The notes under the pieces are model-generated. The model searched no databases. It was not told the origin of the DNA and saw only the letters and a program-made list of their open reading frames with translations. DNA of 64,000 bases. Source: Cristatella mucedo (taxonomy: Eukaryota; Bryozoa; Phylactolaemata; Cristatellidae). The position numbers and the translations under genes are program-made. Location: the NCBI GenBank assembly GCA_009760855.2, contig WPIO01000051.1, positions 1,851,501 to 1,915,500 on the forward strand, read 5' to 3'. Of this stretch, positions 1 through 51,932 are shown in pieces (positions within the stretch are counted from its first letter, which is position 1; every line of letters starts with the position of its first letter).

Positions 1-214
1 AGGCCACCATTTTTGTGAGGGTGCTATTTTTTTTAAAGACAATACTTTCTAGATTGCTCTGAAAGATGCTTGCCAATTGCCATGCCATGGCCTCGTAGCT
101 TCGTGCTCACCAAACGTGAAGTTGAAATATATTTTTACTTGGTCTACTGATGCTTCCAGCAGGCTGGGCGAACGGTGTCGAGTTTTACACCATGATTTTA
201 CTTTTTGCTTAAAT

Positions 215-356
215 AAATAATGTAATTCATTTATATAGCGCCCCAAGAGAACTTAATCTCTATTCAGGCGCTTCACATATGCCTCGGGGCTCGAGCCCAT
301 GACTTCAGCCAGACCTTGGTCGGGACGAGCACCTTAACTGCTGGACCAAACAAGGG
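215..356 (-). mobile_element. SINE-C copy: tRNA-like head plus LINE-type tail
   Basis: Read on the - strand, a tRNA-like head has an A-box-like TGGTCCAGCAGTTAAGG and a B-box GGCTCGAGCCC. It is followed by CATATGTGAAGCGCCTGAA, the AGAGATTAAGTTCTCT hairpin and a GCGCTATATAAATG end. The hairpin part matches the 3' end of LINE-A. This is the most complete of three SINE-C copies. Confidence 0.7.
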
Positions 357-967
357 CCAAAGTGCCTTTCCGGGCTGCATACCGAGGGTGCACAGCATCG
401 CGGCAGTTCTCTAGAGTGAAACTGCAGATATCTTATTGTTTTAATGTCACCTAATCGTGAGTTAGTGTGCAGCCTCAAGCTTTCCAACAACTGATTAGGC
501 GGTCATCGATCTTTCCTTACTCGCATCAAAAGAGGCTCAAAGCAAGCTGCTCGGAGCAAGAGGCTGGGAGCAGCTTACTTTGGCTTCAACGGATGCAAGG
601 TGCCGATAGTGTTCTTTCTCGAGGGGCTCAGCAGCTGTCCTGGGCGTGGCGTTCAGAGCGGGTGTAGAGGAGTGGCCACCATCTTTTCAGATAGGCTACC
701 ATATTGTTGCGCTAGTGCAGCTAAAGAAGCACATCGGTTCGTGCTTCCATTGATTGCTGCCTGCCTCACCATTTGACTGTATCTTTTGCTCCAACTCCAT
801 ATGAAATCGACCACAGCCTGGAGGGGGCGTCTGACAAAATACCGGGATTGAGGGGTGAGAGAGTGAGGAAGGAGCCATGCTGCAGAGAGACTGTCGACTG
901 CCCCCCCCCCCGACTGCAGCTGTGACGTGTCCTCCCATGACTCTGATCCATGGCACATGCATTGCAG
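357..967. other. Intron upstream of the first visible ferlin A exon
   Basis: No ferlin-like coding sequence was found here. There is a C-homopolymer run at about 901-911. Further upstream exons of the gene lie outside the window. Confidence 0.6.
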
Positions 968-41535
<40,568 letters not shown>

Positions 41536-41715
41536 GACAGGGGCAGCAACCTGGGTCTCCTCCTACACATACGCTCCGCCCCAACCGTCACCAAAGACGA
41601 AATTTGTATGTCTCACCTCTGCTCAATGAGCAGCCCACCGAGTGCCTAACGAATAAAGTCTGCGATTGTGAGCTACAACTAGTCGTTACTTGTTGGTTAC
41701 TAGTGTTACTTGTAC
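41536..41715 (+). terminator. 3' UTR and polyadenylation signal of ferlin A
   Basis: A canonical AATAAA lies at 41652-41657, about 117 bases after the stop. A GT-rich stretch (about 41685-41715) follows at the usual distance for cleavage-factor binding. This fits the transcript end for ferlin A and supports calling the next ferlin N-terminus a separate gene. Confidence 0.75.
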
Positions 41716-43960
41716 TCCTCTACAAGACAATCTTGTGGGCCTTGCCCCTCAGATGAAAATCCTAGCCCGATCCTGCCGCCGAAGCATACTACCACCCATG
41801 TTCTGCATGTCCGTAGGTACGGCTTTATCCGAGGCTAGTGGAACAGAGCCTGCCTTTGCCGTCAGAACCCCTAATTTTAATTTCTCCAACTCCCATGACA
41901 AACAGAATGCATCCTTACCTCTTTTCGGAACAGAAGAGTGCACTGCGAGAGTCCACCATTACGAAGTGCAAGCTCGGCTGTCTGTGCAACTATGGCCAAA
42001 ACCCTGCGGCAACGGTGAAACTTCCCCGGGCGAAGGTCACTCCCATTTGCTGCAATGCAAGCAGTCACCGAAAGTCGTTGTAGAGTGTTAGAGAGAGAAT
42101 ATCATGGCCCTTTGGGGTTTGCTCTGCCGTAGCAAAGCCGTCGATGGTGTCGAAGCTGCCCCATGTGCAGATCGCTACTTTCTGTTGCACCGAACGTATG
42201 CAGTGAAGAGAAGCTGTTGCAGAGGTCGAGTGGCTGAGTAGAGTCGACATTACTGCTCTTTAGTGTTTGCACACAGTGGATACCGTCGAGTCATTTGCTG
42301 TTGTGTGGCCATGCTTTAGTGCAGTTATATATAAAGACTGTAACAGCATGATGCCGTTGTGTTGTGATTTGGCAGCCCGAGCGGTGAAGAGGGCACTGTT
42401 GAGAAGTAATGAGCCAGATACGCCTGTCTTTGAGCCGTTAAAGCATGCACGTACAGGTAAGTAATTTGTTAGGGAAACTGAGTCTCGACCGCGATGTAAC
42501 AAAGAATCCGCCAGCGGAGTGATTGAAATCGGGTTTTTCAAACTCAAACTTGGCCGCGACGGTGCCTTCGAGGCGCCGTCGCTTCACTGCAACCGAAGCA
42601 GCAGGCCAGGGTACCGGGAAGTAGGATTTAAACTTTACGATGGGTGGAGGAAATCCCTGCCCGGCGTGGGTGAGTGGGATAAGTCCTCCTAGACGGTGGA
42701 CCCTGTGCCAACACTATTTTTGTGGTTCGCACCGTCCGACCAGAGTAAACGCCGATTACTTCTTCACTACATTTAACTTGCCCAGAGGAGCTGCCTGCCG
42801 GTAGAGCTTGCTGTGGGCATCAGCCAGCGTGTCCAGGCAGCTGTGTAAGTAGGATTGTTTCAAATGCCAGGCTCTCCTCATTCCGGTGTGCCGGCAGCAA
42901 GGTCGAAGCGAAAGGCCCTCTAGTCGCCATAAATGGGACTCTCAGACAAGGGGCCGAGCGTGAAGGGTGAACATCGTAATCGTGCGCTGAGACTGAGTTA
43001 CTTTTATGTGCATGTACATGTACCCCTTTTGTTGCAGTGCCTGATGACACGACGACTTGTTCAGCATAACTTTCTTTGACTCCTTCCTTTTGTTTGGCCA
43101 ATGTGCCTCTGCATACTTACAAACTAATGTCGTACTTGCATGTTTAGTCTGAAAGTATGCAGCAAGCTTATTTGGTTGTCATCTTTGGGCAAGCACTCTC
43201 ATGCAGGCAATACTTCGCTAACAGGTATATTGGATCCTTCTTTTTCTTTCCTTTGCAGGGTAACGTGTGGGCCAAAGTTTTCAAAAACTAGGCCATGCCT
43301 ACGAGACTTTCCTGCAGCCAGACGCACGATGCCACTTATTGCTGCCTTCGTGGGCATTGCAATCGACTTCGTGGGCATAGAAATTTAGTGTCGAGGTTTT
43401 CTCATTGCTGCCGATATTTCCTGTTTTCATTTTTTCTCAATCTGTCAGCTAGCCAGCTTTCTGGTGCTCCTTTCTTTTACTGTACCGCTGCTGAGTGTGC
43501 CAAGTGCTGCTGTTCAATCCGTGAGAGAGTGGGTGCGTTGAGTTGAGCAGCTTGTTCTAGTGGCCACGTGGCTCCTACCCGCCAGCTTTACAGCGATTGC
43601 CTTTAAAAAAAGGAGACTTTCGCTTCTTTTCCTAATTTTCCTCCCTATTTTCGATCACGTGTGCTGCATGCTCGCTATAATGCACACGTTTGGATGCCGT
43701 GGTATGTATTCGGACTCGTCTTTGGGGCATGCACATTACTGGATCTTCTTCTTCCACGGCTAGTTGAGGATAGGTCATGTACAAGAGCCCCGTGACACAT
43801 CGCTGGTAATGTGAGCAATTTATAATGTGCTTTGCAAGCTTTGCAATTGTAGAATGAAATCAAGGAAATAAACTAACTGAAATTTTCAGTCGGTGCATGT
43901 TCCAATACTGTTGTAGACTGGGAAGTCTGAGCTACTTTTTAGTGAGAGCATAAGAAAAAT
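41716..43960. other. Intergenic region after ferlin A
   Basis: Contains several open frames up to about 130 codons, none with recognisable homology or a splice context that I could support. No transposon family of this window was identified here. Confidence 0.5.
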
Positions 43961-44130
43961 AATAGCTGATTTAACAGCCTCTTTGGTATAGCGACAAAAG
44001 AGCCTTTACGGCTATCCCCTCCGTTTGCAGTGGCGATAAAGAATCGCCCACGATAGGATTCGAGCCCACGACCACGGGACCGAGGTCGTGAAAAGCATCC
44101 GCCTTAAACTAGTGCGCCATAAAGGCTCAC
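43961..44130 (-). mobile_element. SINE-A copy 6
   Basis: Full antisense unit: AGCTGATTTAACAGCCTC, TTTACGGCTATCCCC, GGATTCGAGCCCACGACC, GGTCGTGAAAAGC. The same head region is echoed in a decayed fragment at about 44165-44245. Confidence 0.87.
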
Positions 44131-44654
44131 CGTTGCATTCAATGTATAAAAATCCCCTAAGTAAAGATCAGCTTATCGAAAAACCTCTTTACGGGTCGTG
44201 AAGTGCAAGCGACCTTACCACTGTACTAAGACTCGGGTCAAAAGGTTCTAACCAAATTTTATGAATGGCGTGCTTTGAAGCTTCATCTGGCCTGGTTGAG
44301 AGTGGCACGCTGGTGTTTTAATAATAATAAGCGTTTTTGTAGTGCCTTAAAGCATTAAATATTGTTCTAGGTGATTCATGTATGAGTCAAAAAGGAATCT
44401 TTGAAAATTAATTAATTACTGTAACATGCATAATCGATTTAATCACAAGTAAGCACTTAAAACGAAAATGTACGTGGAGCATGGAGATAGCAAATGTTGT
44501 GAGGAACAGGTTGGTTTTTAGCTTCGTTTTCAAGCTTCGGCTCAGGAGATGTGGTGTCAATCGGTAACACTTCGGGGGCATTTAAACTCAATGCATAGTT
44601 TATAAGAGATTTGTGGTTATCAGGTTAGTAGCTAAACTACACAATTCAGAGGAC

Positions 44655-44935
44655 TATAGGAGGACGCAATGACATCCTCTCTCCTGCTGCCGACTGTGGC
44701 ACATCCTTCACAGCTGTCCCGGGATGCTACTTCCATGCTACTCACTTCCTTGACTGCCCTCCGGACTCTTCGCCATGCTACTGAATTTTCTCATTGTTTC
44801 GAGAGATTAAGTCTCTCGGCTATCATGCGCTGTATGGAAAGCCGCTTTGAATTCGGCAGGGAAGACTCTCCCACGTAGCAGCCATTTCGTACTTGTTGCT
44901 TTGTGGAGTTACAGACATTACACTACAGCTACGAA
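44655..44935 (+). mobile_element. LINE-B copy 7, 3' end
   Basis: Diverged family block (CTGCTGCCGACTGTGGCACA, GCTACTTCCATGCTACTCAC) with a GAGATTAAGTCTC insertion and a GTTACAGACATTACAC tail. It is intergenic and, like the other six copies, on the + strand. Confidence 0.78.
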
Positions 44936-45374
44936 ATTGGAATCTGGATCCACAACATCTCCCTCACTGACTAGTTGGGCTGCTCTCCCCTGAAGATGGC
45001 TTATCCCTCTCCGGAAGAGTGAGGGCAGATGCTCAGGGCAGCGTGGTACATGGGCAATGGATGAAGAAATGTGTGGATACATGATGGGAGGCATGCTCTT
45101 GCCAATTCGACTTTCAGAACGTTCCGCCATGCGAAGTTATTTGAGTGGTCTCGGTCCGTGACAACTGTTTTGGGATAGCAAACTTCACTCGGCTCTTCTT
45201 TCTTCCCTGTGCCAGCCTGTAACCATACTTAATTTACATACATTACACACTATATTTCACACACTACCTAATATTGTGCCAGAAATTTCATTAGCCAGCT
45301 GCTGTTGTTCACCTTTCATTCGAGAATCCCCTTGCAGGGTTTGCTTGCGAAATTATGAGCACTGCCGTAGCTCG

Positions 45375-45512
45375 GCCGGAAGATGAAGTTGCAAGCCTTT
45401 AACCAAAGAGGTCAAGGTTCTCACCTATACTAACTAGGCCGTGGGCTGGAGCCCGGTGGCATATGTGAAGCACCTGGACAGAGATTCAGTTCTCTTAGGT
45501 GATTTAAAAAGA
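45375..45512 (+). mobile_element. SINE-C copy 3, degenerate
   Basis: B-box-like GGGCTGGAGCCC precedes GGTGGCATATGTGAAGCACC and AGAGATTCAGTTCTCTTAGG. Confidence 0.62.
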
Positions 45513-45528
45513 GTTATGTGTACACAGA

Positions 45529-45630
<102 letters not shown>

Positions 45631-46497
45631 TTAGCGGAAAGATAAATTTTAAATGCTTCAAAAAAGTTGGCAGAGATTTTTTCTAAGGCTCTTCAAGCAA
45701 TCAAGGTATTCGGAAAATTTAGCACACAGTTTCTGGAAATTTCTTTTCGGAAAAACTAAATATTTGATTTAGGTTTCTGTATCAAGGAAATAGCCAACAA
45801 TATGGCTTCGGATAAATGTGGGCAGGTGTCTTGGCTAGGAATTGATGAAAAGATTCAACCATTGAAATACGACTGATTTCTTAGAAGCTGTTCCTACATC
45901 AATGATATATTACTAAAAACGGATAAGGATAATTCTGAATGATATCTAAAGCCAATTATTATCTCGACAGAGATTTTTGAAAATGAGATCAATTTGGAGA
46001 CAATTTCCTCAAATCATAGGGCATGAAAAAAGTACATAACAACTGACAGTAGTTACAGGTAAGGTTGGGGCATTCAACTGTTATTTGTGCTAATGTCGTA
46101 TTAGTTGCTTCAGTAGTTGGCACGTTTGGTACAGATGGAGTTGCTATTATTTTAGCTAGTTTCATAAGAAATATTATGGACGAAACTGCGTTCACTGGTG
46201 TTGCTTCATCAATAAACACTCACGGATAAAAACACCTGCTCAGTTTAATTGACTGGAGTTGTCTCTGACTTTGGAAAAAAGGTTAGATCTTTTGTAACGT
46301 ACAGTTGATATCAACATGTATCGAAAGTAAATAGGCGGTATTTTAAGTCGAAAGATTTAAGAAGATAATACCATTAATCTCACGCGAAACTAGCTAGATT
46401 ACTAATGTTGCCAGTAAGTTGATTGGAGTTACATCAAGCACTTGAAATATCTGCATTCCAATTGAAAAAGAGCAGAAAGAGTAGGGAAACTTGGCAA

Positions 46498-48075
46498 AGG
46501 AATAATAATAATAATATTTCACTTGATACAGCGCCCTCAGAGAACTTAATCTCTCTCTAGGCGCTTTACATTTGCTGTAAAGTGAAATGCAATTGAATGG
46601 GAAGTAAAATCATGCTTGAAAAAACAAACGAAATGAATAATATGGTTAGGGGTGACATGCACAGGGTCAGCATGCAAATGTGGTTAGTGGCAGCATGCAC
46701 AGTGTCAGCACGCCTAAGCATATCAAGGACGAATCACAGGGACCCACTAAATGCTGTCCTAAATAGGTGTGTTTTTAGGTTCCTTTTAAATGTGGTCAGG
46801 TCAGGGGATGTTCTGACGCAGGTCGGGAGGGAGTTCCAGGCTTTGGGAGCATATATACTAAATGCACGGTCTCCAAAGGATTTAAGGTTTCAACGAGGTA
46901 TTTCTAGACTGTTGGATTCCGAAAAGCGGGTGGTACGATGCTTAGCCTGATGGGGTAGTATATCTGACAGATAGGCTGGAGCCATTGAATGAAGGGACCT
47001 AAAAGTGAGGGAAAAAACCTTGAAGTCAATCCGTTGCTTGACTGGTAGCCAGTGCAGGTCGGCGAGAAGTGGAGTAATGTGGCAACTGCGACGCTCACGA
47101 CAGACAAGTCTAGCTGCAGAGTTTTGCACCAGCTGCAATCGCCTGATCGCACATGCTGGTAGGCCAGTGAGCAGTGAGTTGCAGAAGTCGAGACGAGATG
47201 TCACGAATGCATGGACCAACTTGGACGTGGTATCTTTATCTAAACAGGCCCGAATTTTAGCAATGTTATGAAGCTGAAAATACGCAGATTTGACTGTGGA
47301 GCTGATATGGTCGTCTAACGAGAGGTCGCTTTGGAATATGACACCTAGATTTCGAGCTGATCCAACTGGAGATATGCTGGCAGAGCCAATTTTGAGAGTC
47401 AGCCTTTCCAATCTCTGGATCACACTGGGTTTGCCCATAACTAGTAAGTTAGTTTTATCATCATTAAGTTTTAGAAAATTTGCTGCCATCCATGTGCGGA
47501 TGTCATCAATGCATGCAGCTAGTGAGTTTAGAGAATTTGAGGTGCTCGAAGGCTGGGAGGGATCAAAGCAAAGGTACAACTGAGTGTCATCCGCATGGAA
47601 GTGAAAGCCTAGATTGTGCTTGGCAATCACATCAGCCAGAGGCAGAGTATAAACCGTGAAAAGAACCGGACCTAGCACTGAGCCCTGAGGTACTCCATAT
47701 TTCAGAGGTACTTCAGATGATCTTTGTCCATTCACGTCATTACTCTGGAGTCTCCCACTGAGATAGGACCTGAACCACTGCAGAGCAGTGCCAGTGATGC
47801 CCAGGCGAGATGAGAGGCGCTCTAGAAGAACTTTGTGATCGATGGTATCAAAAGCTGCCGAAAGATCAAGCAAAACAAGCAGAGACACTCTACCCATGTC
47901 TGTATTCCTAAGTAAGTCGTTGTTTACCCGAAGCAATGCTGACTCTGTGGAGTGATTAGCTCTAAAGCCAGACTGGAACTTACTAGCAAGGTGTGAGGTT
48001 TCGATATACGAGTTCAGCTGGTCCGCCACGACCCAAGTCTCGGGAATGAAGGGGTAGGAAATCGTGAGAATGGAT
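46498..48075 (-). mobile_element. LINE-A copy 9: longest non-LTR retrotransposon with near-intact RT
   Basis: A CR1/L2-like non-LTR element on the - strand. Its RT frame is open for 379 codons, 48029 down to 46890. It has FQSGFRANHSTESALL, LLDLSAAFDTIDHKVLL, WFRSYLSGRLQ and [20 protein letters not shown], then a catalytic box reading HADD where YADD is expected. The normal ACA codon after NSLEIPR is TGA here. Beyond that stop the frame still matches the family's WNSLP segment to the usual end, followed by the 3' UTR, hairpin and (TTA)n. In-frame similarity continues upstream of the first GTG to about 48060. Endonuclease and ORF1 are absent, so it is a 5'-truncated, inactive copy. Confidence 0.92.
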
Positions 48076-48895
48076 AAACCAGATCAGAGGGAAAATGTAC
48101 ATGATTACATGATGGAGAAAATAAATTAACATCACTCTTAAAAAATTAAAACGGATGTAATGGATGCTATTGAAAACCTATTCCACTTTCAAACTTTCGC
48201 TTGAATCAAGATCACCATATTTAATTATTTCAACATTATTACTTGTTTCTTATTCTCCCTGTTTGATAGCATGATGAAAAGAATTCACACAGAAAGCATC
48301 CAAACAAGCCGGGTAGTTGTACGCCTGACAAAGAATTTGGTATCGGTATGCATGTTTTTTAACAAATGTACCCGACAAAGAGCAAATTTCTCACTCCAAA
48401 TCAGCGATTAGCCAAGTTTTTAAGCCTAGACCTGGACATATCTTGAATAGTTTCTTCAATGACAGGAAGCAAAACGTGAGTCATCAAGCTGACATACTTT
48501 TCTTATCACCTGTAAATGGTTAGAAGTATGCAGTAAGCGTGACTAGAATTGCTATTAGACATTAGGATTAAAAAATATTGAAGAAAAAATGATCCAGCAC
48601 TATTGCCAAACCCATCAAATGAGTCTATACAGCCACGAGATAAATTAGCGGTTGATCGCATCATAATCACATCCAAAGTAAAGAGTTAAACAAGAGATCG
48701 GCATTCGTGAGATAAAGTTAATACAGGCAAATAATAAAAAGAATGTATCAATGGTTGAGAAGATAAATAGATCAATAGCATGTAGTTTAAAGTTCTCCTC
48801 GCCAGAATGTACGAGATAGTACACAAAACGCCGGAGCTGATTCACAAAGACGTATATTCTTGCTGGCGCCCACAGAGCTCCCGAACGGTTGTAGG
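48076..48895. other. AT-rich intergenic segment
   Basis: No recognised gene or repeat. Several short A/T runs. Confidence 0.5.
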
Positions 48896-49010
48896 ACATT
48901 TCCCCCACTGGACGTTTGCCCTCTGACATCCCCCCCCCCTGTGGACCCTAGGACATTTACCCCACCGGACACTTTCCCCGGGGTAGGACATTTTCCCCCT
49001 AGGTTGCTGA
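48896..49010. repeat. Degenerate GGACATTTNCCCC tandem repeat
   Basis: About six units of roughly 16 bases, each beginning GGACATTT or a variant and ending in a C run, between 48896 and 49007. Confidence 0.8.
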
Positions 49011-49039
49011 ATGTATAACTAAGAATACAGATATATATG

Positions 49040-49187
<148 letters not shown>

Positions 49188-50059
49188 GAACCAGCTTCGG
49201 TATTCTGCCTGCTTGGGTGTACGTACTCAGTTGGAAGACCATTGTTTAATTTACAGTATCGTAAGAGCGTACTACGTCGGTAGAAGTCACCGAAGGAGAA
49301 AAGCGCACCAAATAATATACTTTCATGTACTTAACGGTCAAGGGTCAGCCAGCATGGCCACTGGCCGCTGCATGGTTTGTGCGACTGCTCACACAAATAC
49401 TGATACATAACGGACTCTTTTTAATGAATCTGCTATGCTAGGACGAAACATGTGGCCACGGATCAATTTAACGTGCTAACTATTCATGGAGGCTTTAAAC
49501 TTAGGCATCTCGGAAAGAGAACCGTGTGGTTGATGTCTAGAGGGCTAGCGGAAGCCCTCTTGGGCGAGGAGAAACTTGTCGACATAAGGACATTAGGGGC
49601 AGACTTGAAGGTGGTCATTGTCCTACAGCAGAGCAATGAAGGGAAGCTGAAGAGCGCTGGCAGGACGTTACTTTGGGGATGGACTTTCCGATCAGATCGG
49701 GTGAGGGTCACGACAAATCTGCGAGGCATAGAACAGACGAAAGGCTTGAACGTGGTTCAGAGCGTGATTTTACCAAGACTGTAAGCGTCCGTCGCCGAGC
49801 GAAGGCGGAGAAGCGGCGCGCCTCAAGCGCCGGCGATAGCCGCCTGCTGCTGCTCTCGCAGCTCCGACGTTGCGTCGATCTCGGGAAGCGCGCGCTAGCT
49901 GCATTGGACTTCCGGCGTCGCTTTGGAAAAGAGCCGGATGATGACGATTCGCTGGACTCTGGTGACGTCGAATTAAGCTCCTGCTGCTCGAACTGCTGCT
50001 GGGTCCAACCCTGCAGCTGCGCCGGGGGCGCAATGCGGCGAGGGGGGCGACGATGAACC

Positions 50060-50225
50060 CAGCGTAACAGGCCAGAGTGTACCTCGCCCAGAGCATACCG
50101 GGTATTACACACGGCCTAAGAAACTTTAGACTCTGGAGTTGAAACGGCATCGGCCACTTTATACCAGGTGTGTAAAATAGGCCAAACTATATCCCTCCGG
50201 ACCAGAATATACTCCAAATGAAAGA
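50060..50225 (-). repeat. Degenerate GGTATACTCTGGCC-type repeat, antisense
   Basis: Spaced units such as GGCCAGAGTGTACC, AGCATACCGGG and ATAGGCCAAACTATA resemble, in reverse complement, the units at 51855-51932. Confidence 0.5.
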
Positions 50226-50690
50226 TGACGCAAAGTACAACATTTTTCAACTATAACTCTTTTAATTATCGTTGCTTGTTCAGTGTAAATAATCCAAACA
50301 GAGACCATTCAGTTGAGTGGTCTTTTGCGAGAGCAGAGCCTCGAGGACTGTCTACCGAGTTTTTGGAGACGCTTCCCCACAGCAGAAGTAGCTGGAAGTG
50401 AAGACAAGTCAGACGAGAAGCCAGCGAAAAGATTGGGTAAGAAAAAGGAGTGACTAGGGCAGAAACGGTGCCAGTAGAGGCATTTTTATAGGTTAGAGGA
50501 GAATGTCGGAAGAAATGCCTCACTCTAGGTCCAAATGAGCATAAGGAACAATCACCTAAAGTCGTTAGTTAAAAAAGTGGGACAGCCGTGGTGAGAGAAT
50601 CAGACGATCTCAACATGCGAGCAGGTAAAAAGTCAATTAATAGCTCAAATGGGTAGAAGGGCACTAAGACATCGCGGGCCTTGAATGTAC

Positions 50691-50852
50691 GGTGAGCCGT
50701 AATGGCTCACTAGCTAAGGCGGTTGCTTTTCGGGTTCGAATCCTGCGGTAGGCAATCCTTTATTGCTACTGCAAGCGGTGGTGATAGCCGTAAAGGCTCT
50801 TCTGTCGCAATGCAAAAAGAGGCTGCTAAATCAGCTATTGTTTTTTACGTAT
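50691..50852 (+). mobile_element. SINE-A copy 7
   Basis: Near-complete: GGTGAGCCGTAATGGCTCAC, B-box GGTTCGAATCC, GGTGATAGCCGTAAAGGC, AAAAAGAGGCTGCTAAATC. The palindromic part of the head is deleted. The surrounding 50226-50690 and 50853-51850 hold nothing recognised. Confidence 0.87.
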
Positions 50853-51854
50853 CAGAATTGCTGGCTCCGCTTTTCAATAGGTAACCAGTCAAGTTGTTTA
50901 GGAAGTGGCGCGACATCGCACGATCATCTAGCTTTCTGGACAAGCGGCGCTCCCTCTTCCACGGCAAGTTGAAATTGAGGCAATTAAGAATGCATCGGTG
51001 CGATGAAGATTCGCGACGCAGCAATCGCATCGACTGTCGACGTGGAGGTCATAACAGCAGACAGCCAGAGGCGGGCCTCCTCACCTACCTGCTGCTTAGA
51101 CCAACCTCTGCTCCTCGCCCTTCCTCCTGCTAACGTGTGTATACTCTACGCTTGCTGCTGTCAAAAAGCGTAAACTCGCTGTCATCCTTAGCAGTGCCAG
51201 GAGCGGCATCGTTACCGGCCAGTGCATCGGCACGAAGAGAATGTGGAGGAGGCAGCGAGCTCCAGAGCGTGCTGGTCCGACTGAGCAGAAGGATTGATTG
51301 CCGACGGTCTTCAATTGGAAATACGGGACACTTACAACTCGAATTAAGCCCGACAAATACGAGCTGAAGCAAAAGACAACTATCGGCTTGCAATTTTTAA
51401 ACGGATTTAAAGCCGAACAGCGGAAATCTGGAATCAACAGGGCGACACAGGCTGCCGCCCTCACAATCAGAAAGTGAATCGTTGGTTTTCAGGATTCCTT
51501 ATTAAATCGAGGTCCCCCCCCAGAATTACGAAGGATGCATGTTTTGCCGTCTGTAAATGGCACAGAGTCGCAATGACCTGGCGCATTGCTATGCCGGAGA
51601 GTTTTCTACAACGTGCACAGAGCCCGGGGGCTTTCAGTGAGCATACGGGAGCCAACATTCTGACTTGAGAAACAGTTTGCAGGAAAGACGAGTCAGGTGA
51701 GAGGTCGTAGTAACGATTGCCTAAGGATAAGAACGGGCGAGAGCAGAGAATGAGGTGAAAGGGTCGGCTCCAGCGTGGATTTCTGAGCCAGCACGTACAG
51801 ATTCATGCGTGTATCGCTCAAAACTGCTGATACGACGAGGGTTTGATTTGGCCG

Positions 51855-51932
51855 AGAGGGTATACAGTGGCCTAGGCCATTTTAACCCCCGGGTATACTA
51901 CGGCCTGGGTGAATACTCTAGCCTGTTACACC
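51855..51932 (+). repeat. GGTATACTNTGGCC-type tandem units upstream of ferlin B
   Basis: Three adjacent degenerate units: GGTATACAGTGGCC, GGTATACTACGGCC and AATACTCTAGCC, each followed by a few bases. Confidence 0.6.

Noticed and set aside
41690-42091. 133-codon open frame after ferlin A
   Set aside because: No recognisable domain or start context, and it begins within the GT-rich region downstream of the polyA signal.
47005-47583. Open frames on the + strand across 46.6-47.6 kb
   Set aside because: They are complementary-strand shadows of the LINE-A reverse transcriptase.
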